Shown here piece by piece: positions 1-8,888 of a stretch of DNA of 30,101 nucleotides. Every line of letters starts with the position of its first letter. The first letter of the stretch is position 1. The stretch lies in the NCBI GenBank assembly GCA_934667275.1, contig CAKULK010000019.1:1-30101 (forward strand), given 5' to 3'. The position numbers and the translations under genes are program-made. The stretch is from an uncultured Bacteroidales bacterium (GTDB taxonomy: Bacteria > Bacteroidota > Bacteroidia > Bacteroidales > Paludibacteraceae). Under the pieces are notes generated by a model that ran no database searches, was not told the origin of the DNA, and saw nothing but the letters and a program-made list of their open reading frames with translations.

Positions 1-157
1 CCCTCGCGAGGGGACAGAAAGGAAAGGAAGACAACCCAAGTGGTGAACAAGTCAACCTATCCGACAAACGAGTCAACCTTATACGTATTTTAACAAAATA
101 AACACGGAAACGAGTCAACCCGAAAACGGACAAAGCACCTCTTAACAAGGTCGCTAT

Positions 158-199
158 TATCAACCGAGTATCTACCGTATATCAACCGTGTATCTACCG
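158..199 (+). repeat. Two-copy 20-bp tandem repeat
   Basis: The unit TATCAACCG-N-GTATCTACCG occurs at 158-177 and 180-199, a 22-bp period, with one mismatch (A versus T at unit position 10). The flanking sequence continues the ACCGTGTTTAAC theme. The function is unknown; iterated sites of this length could bind a protein, but that is inference only. Confidence 0.7.
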
Positions 200-856
200 T
201 GTTTAACAGCGGAAATAGTCAGCAAGGAATAGGCGTTTGCTTGTGCTGATGTTAGTTGGCTATTTTATGACATTAGAGCAAGTCGGATTGGCTTTGTAAT
301 TGCAGTGAAGGAGATTTGTATATTTCGAGCGGATGGTCAATTCATCGCCAAATATACGATTCTCATAAAAGTACAGATTTTTCACAAAAATATCACCAAA
401 AGGAGTAGTGGAGTGCAGTACACATTTGTAGATATCTAAATAATAGCGCACAAGATATGTATAATAATGTACGAATATATCCTATCAAGTGACATGATAC
501 ACAATTGTTGTATTCACACATCTTTTTATGAGGCACACTTACATAGATGCTTATTTAATGTATGTAATTATGCGATGTAATAACATATAAATCAATAGAT
601 TATATAAATAATTCAAAGTATTGCTTTGTATCATAATGGGTAGATTGCAGAGAAAAGTACTGATTGCCGATATTTGTGAATGAATACGTAATTAATACGT
701 TGATTATCTTGATATTATATGTGTTACATAAATAAACGCTGTAAACTCATAGAGTCCTCATATTCACCAAGTTCGTTTTACGATATGATTTGCGAGCTTG
801 CTGTATATATACAGGTGTGAATTACAGGCATGTAAATTATTGTGCGGTTTGTGAAA

Positions 857-888
857 TTTGCAGATGTGAAATAATTTTCATATCTTTG
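857..888 (+). promoter_or_regulatory. Bacteroidetes-type promoter of the XRE regulator gene
   Basis: A -33 element TTTG (857-860) and a -7 element TATCTTTG (881-888) are separated by 20 bases, matching the Bacteroidetes sigma-ABfr consensus TTTG / TAnnTTTG. Transcription would start near 895, about 75 bases before the ATG at 969. Confidence 0.7.
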
Positions 889-968
889 CATCGTATTTTG
901 TACAAACATATCGTGTGTACAATGCCTATTTTGTAGTAACCGTAGATTATTTGTCAGAATCACATATT

Positions 969-1376
969 ATGAACGAGCGTGAGAGAGTGCAGAAAATAAT
1001 GGAATGTGAGGGACTTAATTCCAAGCAGTTTTCTCAAGAGATTGGTGTGAGTGCCGGCACAATTTCCAATATTTTAGGCGGACGTAACAAACCCAGCCTT
1101 GAGGTGATGCAGGCCATTCTTAGGAGATTTCGCAATATCAATCCCCTATGGATTATTGACGGAGAAGGTGTCATGTACCCGACATCTTCAAGCAACGATG
1201 CACCGCGTTTGCCTTTTCCTGATGAAATAGAGACGAAGACCCAAAAAGTAGAAACAAAGGTTTTGTCTCCCTTATTGGAAACGTCTCCTATTAGTGCAGC
1301 ACCTGCGCCTACACCTCCTCGTACGGTGCAGAAAGTGATGATTTTCTATTCAGACGGCACCTTTGAAGAACGTTAG
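969..1376 (+). CDS. XRE-family helix-turn-helix transcriptional regulator
   Basis: A 135-residue protein. The N-terminal 65 residues form a Cro/cI-type HTH: the segment NSKQFSQEIGVSAGTISNIL is the turn and recognition helix, followed by GGRNKPSLEVMQAILRRF. A WIIDGEGVMY segment follows, a common extension of the HTH in Bacteroidales members, then a proline-rich linker and a C-terminal strand ending FYSDGTFEER. The ATG at 969 is preferred over an upstream in-frame codon at 915 because it starts directly before the HTH and sits at a normal distance from the promoter at 857-888. The gene ends in tandem stops TAG-TGA and converges with mfd 25 bp away. DNA binding is well supported; its target genes are unknown, and autoregulation is only a guess. 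Confidence 0.9.
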   Translation: MNERERVQKIMECEGLNSKQFSQEIGVSAGTISNILGGRNKPSLEVMQAILRRFRNINPLWIIDGEGVMYPTSSSNDAPRLPFPDEIETKTQKVETKVLSPLLETSPISAAPAPTPPRTVQKVMIFYSDGTFEER

Positions 1377-1401
1377 TGATGCCATTGGGATGGGGTAGAA
1401 T

Positions 1402-4400
1402 TTATTCCGTCCCCATCATTTTATTGAGCATAGTGATGGCTCCGGATATAGTGTTTACTTGCTGAATGACTACCGACCTGCGTCCCGTAGGTTTGCCCTG
1501 TTTGTCTTTCTCTTCTTGCAGACGACAACGTTGCGGACGGGCGCAGACAAATTGCAATATCTTTCCGAAAGTGTCAGATTGCCAATATTTTTCGCTACTG
1601 CGTGTGAAGAACAAAGTCATGTGACCTTGTTTCAAAATCACTTTCTCGATGCCGAGTCTGCAGCATATCCATCGTAATCTAACCACGTTCAATAGTTGCT
1701 GTGCAGCTTCAGGGAGTGGACCAAACCGGTCTATCAAGCGCTTTTGGTAAGCCAATAGTGCATCTTCGTTGGTCAAACTATCCAATTCGCGATAGAGTGT
1801 GACGCGTTCGGATATATTCTCCACGTAATCGCTTGGAAAACAAAGTTCCAAGTCGCTCTCCAACTGACTATCGCTGCACCAATTGGTTCTGTCCATACCA
1901 CCAACAGTAGCACCAAAGGGTATGCTTGTCCCTCCTCCTTCTGCAAATGCAGCGGGTGCGATATCCAACTCTTCTTTCAGTTCCTGCACCGCTTCCGAGA
2001 GTATGCGTTGGTAGGTGTCGTAGCCAAGGTCAGCGATAAAACCGCTTTGTTCCGACCCAAGCATATTGCCTGCGCCACGAATATCCAAGTCTTGCATAGC
2101 AAGATTAAAACCTGCTCCCAACTCAGCAAAAGTGGCTAAAGCATCCAATCGGCGTCGTGCTTCTGTGGTCAGCAACTCTTTGTCAGGTGCCACCAAATAG
2201 CAATATGCCTTTCTGTTGGAGCGTCCCACACGACCGCGCAACTGGTGCAAGTCCGCCAAACCATAGTTCTGCGCCGAGTGGATAATAATGGTGTTTACGT
2301 TTGGAATATCCACACCCGCTTCAATGATAGTGGTGGATACCAAGATATCGTAGTCGTAGTTGATGAAATCCTCCAAACGCTGTTCCATCTCTTCTGTCGG
2401 CATTTGCCCATGGGCAATCACGGTGCGCGCCTCGGGACATAGCCGATGGATACGCTGCTCAATACGCGGCAACATTTCAATACGGTTGCACACCACATAC
2501 ACTTGCCCGTTTCGCCCCATTTCCAATTGGATTGCCTCTTTCAAAATATCCTCATCGTCCAAGGTAATCAACTCTGTCTGAACAGGATAGCGATTGGGTG
2601 GGGGAGTGGTTATCACGCTCAAGTCACGTGCTCCCAACAGCGAGAACTGCAGGGTTCGCGGGATTGGCGTTGCCGTTAATGTAAGTACATCTACATTGGT
2701 ACGCAGGCTCTTCAGTTTCTCTTTCACAGCGACCCCAAACTTCTGCTCCTCATCGATAATGAGCAACCCGAGGTCCTTCCACACCACTTGCTTGCCTACC
2801 AACTTGTGCGTACCTATCAAGATGTCAATCTTTCCCGCTTTCAAATCGGCAAGTATTTCCTTTACCTCCTTGGGCGTTTTGCCACGGCTCAAGTATTCAA
2901 TGCGGACAGGGAAATCCTTAAAACGCTCTTTGAATGTGTTGTAGTGCTGGAGTGCCAACACCGTTGTCGGTACCAATACTGCCACTTGCTTTCCGTCTGT
3001 CGCCGCCTTGAAGGCTGCGCGCATCGCCACTTCGGTCTTGCCGAATCCCACATCGCCGCACACCAAGCGGTCCATCGGCATCGAACTCTCCATATCATGC
3101 TTGATGTCCAGCGTGGCTTTGGCTTGGTCAGGAGTGTCTTCGTACAGGAACGAAGCCTCCAACTCGTGCTGCATATATCCGTCAGGCGAATAGGCAAAGC
3201 CTTTCTGCTGCTTGCGCGTGGCATACAGTTTGATAAGGTCGCGTGCGATGTCCTTCACCTTGTCCTTGGTGCGCTCTTTCATACGTTCCCAAGCCCCAGA
3301 CCCCAAGCGTGATATGGTGGGTTCGGTGCCTTCGCGACCTTTGTATTTGGCGATGCGGTGGAGATTATGGATACTCACGAACAAAGTGTCTCCGTCGCGG
3401 TATATCAGTTTGATGGTTTCTTGTGGGCGGCCATTGAAATTGGTTGTCACCAATCCAGCGAAACGCCCGATGCCATGGTCCACGTGTACCACATAATCAC
3501 CCACTTGCAGTTGGTTTATCTCTTTCAGCGTGAGCACGGCCTTGCCGCGTCTTGCATTTTCGGAACGCAGCGTTACGCGGTGGTAACGCTCGAATATCTG
3601 GTGGTCGGTGTAGCAACATATCTTCGCACCTCTGTCCACAAAACCTTCGTGCAATGTATGGTCGATAGGCACAAAGCGGATGCCCGACTCTTTGTCGTCG
3701 AAGATGGCTTTCAACCGGTCGGTTTGCTTCATCTGGTCAGCCAATATATATAAGGTGTATCCCTCATTAATATGGCTCTTCAAGTCCTCAATCAGCAGGT
3801 CGAAATTCTTGTTGAATGCGGGTTGAGGCAGGGTGTCAAAAGATAGTGTGTTGCATGTATCGAATGTGCTTTTTTGTGCAATTTCGATAGTGGTGCGCTG
3901 TTCCAATAATGTTTGTAAGTCGCCCGTATTTTGTACCCTATAGGAGGGTGCTAAAGATTGCCATTTGTATGCCGCTACAGACCAGTCGTTGCTCACCCAT
4001 AACGTTTGCTCATTCAAGTAGTCCGTGAGCCATCCCTGTTGCTCCTCTTGTGCTGCACTTGCCACAATATAAATGGATTGCACCTTATCTTTTGACAACT
4101 GCGTTTCTATGTCGAACTCACGGATGCTATCCACCTCGTCGCCGAAATAGTCTATTCGGTATGGGTCATCGTGTGCAAAACTATACACGTCCACAATCCC
4201 ACCCCGTACTGCAAATTGCCCCGGCTCATATACAAAGTCCACTTTCAGGAATCCCAGTTCCGCCAATTCTTGTGTCAATGTGGAAATGGCGTGTGTCTCA
4301 CCCGTTTGCAATGAGATGGTTTGCCGCTGTAGTGACTCCACTTGAGGTACGCTTTCTGCCAACGCCTCCGGATAGGTCACCACAATAGGTGCCTCTTGTG

Positions 4401-4749
4401 TGGGGTTGGTTAAGGCTGTCAGCACTTCTGTCCGCTGGATGGCCATGGCCTCGTCCACGGCTCCCTGGCGTCTGCGGTGGGCAGTAGGGAAATAATAGGC
4501 AGTACCCAATGTGCGCAAGTCGGCATACATATATTGTGCATCGTCCGCATTGTCCAGCACCACCAATATCGGGCATTGATACCCGTTTCCCGCCAACTTT
4601 TTTTGCAAAGCAGATAAGGTAAGGGCACGCGCAGAAGCATACAACCCATTGAGCAAAAAGTGTTGTGTACGCTTTTTGCCAATCTCGCGGCATAACACAT
4701 CCAATTCGGGATGCAGGGCGAACAATTGTTCCAAATCCCATATCTGCAT
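1402..4749 (-). CDS. mfd: Transcription-repair coupling factor Mfd
   Basis: A 1115-residue SF2 translocase that removes RNA polymerase stalled at DNA lesions and recruits the UvrA/UvrB excision machinery. Visible in order: an N-terminal UvrB-like region; the RNA-polymerase-interacting CarD/RID-like domain around residue 415 (GDYVVHVDHGIGRF); Walker A around 565 (GDVGFGKTE); the DEEQ motif around 665; LTATPIPRTLQ around 690; the motif VI region QLRGRVGRS around 835; and a C-terminal TRCF domain. Length is normal for the family. The ATG at 4749 is chosen over an in-frame TTG at 4761 because the TTG lies inside the promoter -7 element. Gene neighbours are unrelated in function: it converges on the XRE gene and diverges from the choloylglycine hydrolase gene. 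Confidence 0.97.
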   Translation of the reverse strand: MQIWDLEQLFALHPELDVLCREIGKKRTQHFLLNGLYASARALTLSALQKKLAGNGYQCPILVVLDNADDAQYMYADLRTLGTAYYFPTAHRRRQGAVDEAMAIQRTEVLTALTNPTQEAPIVVTYPEALAESVPQVESLQRQTISLQTGETHAISTLTQELAELGFLKVDFVYEPGQFAVRGGIVDVYSFAHDDPYRIDYFGDEVDSIREFDIETQLSKDKVQSIYIVASAAQEEQQGWLTDYLNEQTLWVSNDWSVAAYKWQSLAPSYRVQNTGDLQTLLEQRTTIEIAQKSTFDTCNTLSFDTLPQPAFNKNFDLLIEDLKSHINEGYTLYILADQMKQTDRLKAIFDDKESGIRFVPIDHTLHEGFVDRGAKICCYTDHQIFERYHRVTLRSENARRGKAVLTLKEINQLQVGDYVVHVDHGIGRFAGLVTTNFNGRPQETIKLIYRDGDTLFVSIHNLHRIAKYKGREGTEPTISRLGSGAWERMKERTKDKVKDIARDLIKLYATRKQQKGFAYSPDGYMQHELEASFLYEDTPDQAKATLDIKHDMESSMPMDRLVCGDVGFGKTEVAMRAAFKAATDGKQVAVLVPTTVLALQHYNTFKERFKDFPVRIEYLSRGKTPKEVKEILADLKAGKIDILIGTHKLVGKQVVWKDLGLLIIDEEQKFGVAVKEKLKSLRTNVDVLTLTATPIPRTLQFSLLGARDLSVITTPPPNRYPVQTELITLDDEDILKEAIQLEMGRNGQVYVVCNRIEMLPRIEQRIHRLCPEARTVIAHGQMPTEEMEQRLEDFINYDYDILVSTTIIEAGVDIPNVNTIIIHSAQNYGLADLHQLRGRVGRSNRKAYCYLVAPDKELLTTEARRRLDALATFAELGAGFNLAMQDLDIRGAGNMLGSEQSGFIADLGYDTYQRILSEAVQELKEELDIAPAAFAEGGGTSIPFGATVGGMDRTNWCSDSQLESDLELCFPSDYVENISERVTLYRELDSLTNEDALLAYQKRLIDRFGPLPEAAQQLLNVVRLRWICCRLGIEKVILKQGHMTLFFTRSSEKYWQSDTFGKILQFVCARPQRCRLQEEKDKQGKPTGRRSVVIQQVNTISGAITMLNKMMGTE

Positions 4750-4758
4750 ATTCGTTTG

Positions 4759-4790
4759 CAAAGTTACTGCTTTTCTCCTGTTTTTCCAAA
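4759..4790 (-). promoter_or_regulatory. mfd promoter, implying a near-leaderless mRNA
   Basis: On the minus strand, TTTG (4787-4790) and TAACTTTG (4759-4766) are separated by exactly 20 bases. The predicted transcription start, about 6-7 bases beyond the -7 box (near 4752), is only a few bases before the ATG at 4749. This excludes the upstream TTG as the start codon. Confidence 0.7.
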
Positions 4791-4814
4791 TCTATTTATA
4801 AAATCCATATTTAT

Positions 4815-4847
4815 TTTGCATTTGCAGCCATTTTGGCACTATATTTG
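4815..4847 (+). promoter_or_regulatory. Promoter of the choloylglycine hydrolase gene
   Basis: TTTG (4815-4818) is followed after 21 bases by TATATTTG (4840-4847), both matching the Bacteroidetes consensus. The predicted start near 4854 leaves a 5' leader of about 50 bases, AT-rich and without a Shine-Dalgarno sequence. A second TTTG at 4821 would be too close at 15 bases. Confidence 0.65.
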
Positions 4848-4904
4848 TCGCTAAATTATTATTACAATTTATCTTTATTGTCAAACTCATTAAACCCAAA
4901 TCGT

Positions 4905-5993
4905 ATGAAAAAAGTTTCATTTCTCGCGATTATTGTCGCTTTTATGGTTCTTGGAAACCAATCATCGTATGCATGTACGGGCATTACGCTCCGTACCGTC
5001 AACGACGAAGTGGTCACAGCACGTACCATTGAATGGGCTGCAGATGCACTCCATACTGGCTATGTGGTGGTGCCGCGAGGGCACTGGCAGCAGTCGTTTA
5101 TCCCCTCTGGAAAGAAAGAGGGGGTGCGTTTCCGTGCCAAATACGGATATGTCGGACTCACGGTTGAGCAGCCAGAATTTGTGATGGATGGCATCAATGA
5201 GGCAGGCTTGGCGGCCGGACTTTTCTATTTTCCGGCATATGGTGAGTATGAGCCATATGAAGAATCCGTCAAAGAGCAATGTATCAGCGATTTCCAATTG
5301 GTGGCATGGATATTAAGCAACTTTTCCAACATTGACGAACTGAAAACAGCATTGCCTTCCGTTCGCGTTGTGGGCATTGACCATCGCAGTTCCACGGTTC
5401 ATTGGCGCATTACCGAACCCAATGGAAGACAGGTGGTTCTGGAGATTGTTGGCGGACAACCCCATTTTTATGAAAATACGTTAGGTGTTTTGACCAATGC
5501 TCCCGGATTTGAGTGGCATCTCACAAACTTGAACAATTATATCAACCTTATGCCAGGTACCATTCAAACACGCAGAGTGGGAGATTTGACACTGACTGCT
5601 TTCGGTGGAGGCGGAGGTTTGCATGGCATCCCAGGTGACATGACACCGCCTTCCCGTTTTGTTCGGGCTGCATTCTTCCAAGCCACCGCGCCCAAACTTG
5701 CAACCACACAACAGACTGTAAATCAAGCATTTCATATTCTAAATAACTTTGATATTCCCATCGGTATTCAAGTTGCGGAAGGGCAACTGATTCCTGATAT
5801 ACCATCTGCCACACAACTGACTATTGTCACAGATTTGTCATACCGACGCATCTATTTCCGCACCGTCTATAATTCCACTATTCGTTGTATTGACTTGCAA
5901 ACCATTGACTTCCGCCGTATAGCCTACACGGCGGTACCTCTCGATACCTCTCATGAGCAGCCGATTGAAATGGTGACTATTCCGTCTAAGTAA
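4905..5993 (+). CDS. Exported choloylglycine hydrolase family protein (bile salt hydrolase / penicillin V acylase-like)
   Basis: A 362-residue Ntn hydrolase. A signal peptide (residues 1-23, ending SSYA) would be cut directly before Cys24 in CTGITLR, exposing the N-terminal cysteine nucleophile that this family uses to hydrolyse amide bonds of conjugated bile acids or penicillin V. Other family features are the ARTIEW segment about 20 residues after the cysteine, LTNAPGFEWHLTNL in the middle, and PPSRFVRAAFF, which supplies the conserved arginine. The long upstream extension of the frame (from 4665) is rejected because it overlaps mfd and the promoter. The protein probably acts in the periplasm. 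Sequence alone cannot decide between bile salt and penicillin V preference. It is monocistronic, flanked by its own promoter and the terminator at 6021-6061. Confidence 0.9.
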   Translation: MKKVSFLAIIVAFMVLGNQSSYACTGITLRTVNDEVVTARTIEWAADALHTGYVVVPRGHWQQSFIPSGKKEGVRFRAKYGYVGLTVEQPEFVMDGINEAGLAAGLFYFPAYGEYEPYEESVKEQCISDFQLVAWILSNFSNIDELKTALPSVRVVGIDHRSSTVHWRITEPNGRQVVLEIVGGQPHFYENTLGVLTNAPGFEWHLTNLNNYINLMPGTIQTRRVGDLTLTAFGGGGGLHGIPGDMTPPSRFVRAAFFQATAPKLATTQQTVNQAFHILNNFDIPIGIQVAEGQLIPDIPSATQLTIVTDLSYRRIYFRTVYNSTIRCIDLQTIDFRRIAYTAVPLDTSHEQPIEMVTIPSK

Positions 5994-6020
5994 TTGGTGG
6001 ATAGTTTCTTCTAAAAAAGC

Positions 6021-6061
6021 AAACAGGGCGTTGGATTAAGACCTTCCAACGCCCTGTTTTT
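6021..6061 (+). terminator. Intrinsic terminator after the choloylglycine hydrolase gene
   Basis: A perfect 15-bp inverted repeat (6021-6035 with 6045-6059, core ACAGGGCGTTGGA) surrounds a 9-base loop. The 3' arm runs into TTTTT (6057-6061). An A-tract precedes it, but no opposite-strand gene needs it. Confidence 0.9.
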
Positions 6062-6090
6062 GTGCCAAGGTTCAAAAGTTTGTCGTAACC

Positions 6091-6122
6091 CTTGTGTAAT
6101 CCGCCGTATTTTAGTAACTTTG
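6091..6122 (+). promoter_or_regulatory. Promoter of the glycosyltransferase cluster
   Basis: TAACTTTG (6115-6122) is a full match to the -7 consensus. CTTG (6091-6094), 20 bases upstream, matches three of four bases of the -33 box. The predicted start near 6129 is about 10 bases before the ATG at 6138. It probably drives the following cluster of close-packed genes. Confidence 0.6.
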
Positions 6123-6137
6123 CAGCAAATTGGGAAA

Positions 6138-7163
6138 ATGAAATGTAGTGTCATCATATTGAATTGGAACGGCGAAGCAATGCTGCGCAAGTACCTGCCA
6201 TCGGTAATCATGTACACGCAAGATGCTGATTGCGAGGTTGTTGTAGCAGATAACGGTTCGACTGACAACTCTTTAGAGTATCTGCGTACACAGTCTGTTC
6301 GCATTATCGAATTGGATAAGAACTACGGTTTTGCCGAGGGCTATAACCGTGCCATAGAGGAGGTGGAAGCAGATTATGTGGTGCTGCTTAATTCAGATGT
6401 CGAAGTCACCCCCGATTGGCTCCACACCTTATATATATATATGGAGGCGCACCCCGAGGTGGCCGCTGTGCAACCTAAAATTCTCAGTTGGCAATCCAAA
6501 GAAGACTATTTTGCGGGGAAAACAAAGGCCATTCGCTTTGAACACGCAGGTGCAGCCGGCGGTATGATGGATATGTTGGGATACCCCTATTGTCGCGGAC
6601 GTTTTTTATCGTATGTTGAAGAAGACCACCATCAATATGATAGCATTGTGCCTATTTTTTGGGCAACAGGGGCATGCATGATGATTCGAACCCAAGTATA
6701 TCGCGAAGCGGGAGGATTGGACGGGTTCTTTTTTGCACATCAGGAGGAAATAGACCTCTGCTGGCGGTTGCAATGTCGCGGCTACAAACTGATGTGCATA
6801 CCGCAGTCAGTGGTGTATCACCTTGGAGCAGGCACTCTCTCTTATGAGAGTCCGCGCAAGACATATCTCAATTTCAGGAACAATTTGTTGATGCTATACA
6901 AGAATCTCCCTCCCTCCAAGTTGGGTAAGGTGATGTTTTTCCGTTTTTTCCTGGACTATGTAGCGGCATTGCAAATGCTTTTTGCGCGTAAACCGCAGAA
7001 TTTCAAAGCAGTACTGCAAGCACGACGTGACTTCCGTAAGATGCGAATTGAATATATTAAAATCCGCATCAATAATCTTCGCAGCGCAATAGTGCCATAT
7101 CCAAACACTATTTCCCGCCGAAGTATCATTGTTGATTATTATCTCCGTAGCAAACGTTCCTGA
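6138..7163 (+). CDS. Family 2 glycosyltransferase
   Basis: A 341-residue GT-A fold enzyme that transfers a sugar from a nucleotide-sugar donor. The fold begins at once with CSVIILNWNG. The nucleotide-binding ADNGSTDNS lies at about 38-45, the DxD-like SDVE at 86-89, and the acceptor/catalytic region GGLDGFFFAHQEEIDLCWR at about 185-203. It resembles rhamnosyltransferase-like GT2 proteins (WbbL type) that build cell-surface glycans. The C-terminal 90 residues are basic and hydrophobic (LGKVMFFRFFLDYVAALQML), suggesting membrane association. The ATG at 6138 lies shortly after the promoter; the frame upstream of it runs into the terminator. No other glycan gene is nearby, so donor and acceptor cannot be named. 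Confidence 0.9.
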   Translation: MKCSVIILNWNGEAMLRKYLPSVIMYTQDADCEVVVADNGSTDNSLEYLRTQSVRIIELDKNYGFAEGYNRAIEEVEADYVVLLNSDVEVTPDWLHTLYIYMEAHPEVAAVQPKILSWQSKEDYFAGKTKAIRFEHAGAAGGMMDMLGYPYCRGRFLSYVEEDHHQYDSIVPIFWATGACMMIRTQVYREAGGLDGFFFAHQEEIDLCWRLQCRGYKLMCIPQSVVYHLGAGTLSYESPRKTYLNFRNNLLMLYKNLPPSKLGKVMFFRFFLDYVAALQMLFARKPQNFKAVLQARRDFRKMRIEYIKIRINNLRSAIVPYPNTISRRSIIVDYYLRSKRS

Positions 7164-7164
7164 T

Positions 7165-7662
7165 ATGGACAAGCATACATTTCAATTGACAGAAAATGAA
7201 ATAGAAGTTCGTGCGGAACGAGCCGAACATTTGTTCAAGCAGGGTTTTAATTGCAGCCAATCGGTATTTGCCGCTTGTGCCGACTTGTATGGTATTGATG
7301 ATGAGGCTTTTGCACTACGTTTGGCAGCCTCTTTCGGTGGCGGAATCGGACGAATGAGACAAACCTGCGGTGCCGCTTGCGGTATATTTATGCTGGCAGG
7401 TTTGGAGAATGGCAGTGCCACTGCCGGCGACCACGAAGGCAAGGCAAAAAACTACGCTTTGGTACAAGATTTAGCAACGCAGTTCAAGCAACAGCAAGGC
7501 AGTCTGATTTGTGCAGAACTACTTGGCATTGCGCCCAAACCACAGATTCCGACACCCGAAGTACGCACGGAGACCTACTATAAGAAGCGTCCGTGCGCAG
7601 AGATTGTGCGCGAAACGGTGCGTATGTATCTGCAACATATTGCCAAAAATCAAGCAGAATGA
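7165..7662 (+). CDS. C_GCAxxG_C_C family putative redox protein
   Basis: A 165-residue protein of the family named after its cysteine pattern. Visible are C30 (GFNCSQSVF), C38, C68 and C72 in TCGAACG (the GCAxxG-type core follows FGGGIGRMRQ), and two later cysteines in LICAELLG and KRPCAEIV. The family is thought to be redox active or to bind a metal cluster, without an established reaction. The ATG lies one base after the glycosyltransferase stop, and its own stop overlaps the next start (ATGA), so the three genes are translationally coupled. Members often sit beside transporters, as here. Confidence 0.9.
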   Translation: MDKHTFQLTENEIEVRAERAEHLFKQGFNCSQSVFAACADLYGIDDEAFALRLAASFGGGIGRMRQTCGAACGIFMLAGLENGSATAGDHEGKAKNYALVQDLATQFKQQQGSLICAELLGIAPKPQIPTPEVRTETYYKKRPCAEIVRETVRMYLQHIAKNQAE

Positions 7663-8855
7663 TGGGTACACCTGAACAGAAAGAGAAACTTTGGAACAGC
7701 AATTATCTGAAAGTGTGGTGCAGCAATTTCTTGATGTACTTCGCTTTCATGCTTCTCACACCGCTGCTCCCGCTCTATCTGAGCGATACGTATGGTGCTG
7801 ACAAGCAAATGATTGGGTTGGTGCTGTCGGGTTACGCTGTAGCGGCATTGTGCATCCGCCCGTTCAGCGGTTTCTTTGTGGATAGTTTCCCGCGCAAGAC
7901 GGTGTTGCTGCTGTTTTATTTCCTAACGGCGGCATTCTTCGGCGGATATCTGATAGCAGGCAGCCTGACGATGTTTGCCATCTTCCGAACCTTGCATGGT
8001 GCTCCTTTCGGGGCAACTGGCGTATCGTTGTCTACGGTAATGATAGACGTACTGCCCCCTTCCCGACGGGCGGAAGGCATTGGTTATTTCGGACTCAGCA
8101 ACAACATCGCCACTGCCATCAGCCCGGGCGTTGCCGTGTTCCTGTTTACACACTATCATAGTTATGACATGCTGTTTGCGCTATCACTGGTTTGCTCGTT
8201 GGCAGGACTGATTGTGAACGCCACACTCCACCTCAAAGACCGCGAACTCGTCAAAGAAAAGCAACCCATCTCGCTCGACCGCTTTATCATGCTCAAAGGG
8301 TGGGCGCACTTCCTCGTAATCTTTACGGTAGCAGTGGCTTACAGCATCCTATCTACCTACGTGGCTATTTACGGGAAAGAGGAAATGGGCATCACAAGTG
8401 GTACGGGACTCTTCTTCACCCTCTTCGCCGTGGGGTTGATTATCTCGCGGCTGACGGGTAGTTCCTCGCTTCGTAAAGGGCAGATAGTACGCAATGCCTC
8501 GATGGGTATCTTGGTGTCTATCAGCGGTTTCATTATCTTCGCAGCGGTGCATAACCCTGTCGGCTACTACCTTGCACCTTTCGTCATCGGTTTGGGAAAC
8601 GGACACCTGTGGCCTGCCTTCCAGATGATGTTCATCAATATGGCACCGCACAGCCAACGCGGAACAGCTAACTCCACGTTGCTCACCAGTTGGGACTTGG
8701 GCATGGGTGTGGGGATGTTTGCGGGCGGTTCCATTGCCGAGCACCTCGGCTACCATACCGCCTTTTGGAGCGGGGCGGCATTCTACGCCATAGGTGTCAT
8801 CTTCTATTTCGCATTCGTGCGCGGATACTACGAGCGAAACAAACTGCACGACTAA
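7659..8855 (+). CDS. Major facilitator superfamily transporter
   Basis: A 398-residue inner-membrane protein with about 12 hydrophobic segments. The MFS loop 2-3 signature appears in a shortened form (SGFFVDSFPRKTVLL), and FRTLHGAPFGATGVSLSTV marks helices 4 and 5. The start ATGATG overlaps the stop of the preceding gene; either ATG (7659 or 7662) could serve. It resembles MFS_1 efflux or metabolite carriers of the YfcJ/arabinose-efflux-like group, but the substrate cannot be read from the sequence. Co-translation with the cysteine-rich protein suggests that both serve one process. Confidence 0.9.
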   Translation: MMGTPEQKEKLWNSNYLKVWCSNFLMYFAFMLLTPLLPLYLSDTYGADKQMIGLVLSGYAVAALCIRPFSGFFVDSFPRKTVLLLFYFLTAAFFGGYLIAGSLTMFAIFRTLHGAPFGATGVSLSTVMIDVLPPSRRAEGIGYFGLSNNIATAISPGVAVFLFTHYHSYDMLFALSLVCSLAGLIVNATLHLKDRELVKEKQPISLDRFIMLKGWAHFLVIFTVAVAYSILSTYVAIYGKEEMGITSGTGLFFTLFAVGLIISRLTGSSSLRKGQIVRNASMGILVSISGFIIFAAVHNPVGYYLAPFVIGLGNGHLWPAFQMMFINMAPHSQRGTANSTLLTSWDLGMGVGMFAGGSIAEHLGYHTAFWSGAAFYAIGVIFYFAFVRGYYERNKLHD

Positions 8856-8888
8856 CTCTTTGAATATAAACTAAATAAATACTGATAC

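Larger units (their letters stand above)
1..914. other. AT-rich intergenic region without a convincing gene
   Basis: No reading frame here resembles a known protein; the two short minus-strand frames (260-451 and 778-963) have no recognisable motif and look incidental. The first 12 bases form a GC-rich palindrome (CCCTCGCGAGGG). The motif GAGTCAACC occurs at 70-78 and 112-120, with a shortened copy at 49-56, and in inverted form near the far end of the window (30042-30050). From about 440 to 900 the sequence is markedly AT-rich. It ends in the promoter of the XRE gene. It may be a decayed or regulatory segment; nothing more can be supported. Confidence 0.6.

Noticed and set aside
260..451. 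63-codon minus-strand frame in the left intergenic region
   Set aside because: No motif, no promoter-like sequence noted for it, AT-rich random composition; not supported as a gene.
778..963. 61-codon minus-strand frame before the XRE gene
   Set aside because: It lies antisense over the XRE promoter and leader and has no recognisable feature.
4665..4904. N-terminal extension of the choloylglycine hydrolase frame
   Set aside because: It overlaps the mfd start and the gene's own promoter; the ATG at 4905 starts a proper signal peptide.
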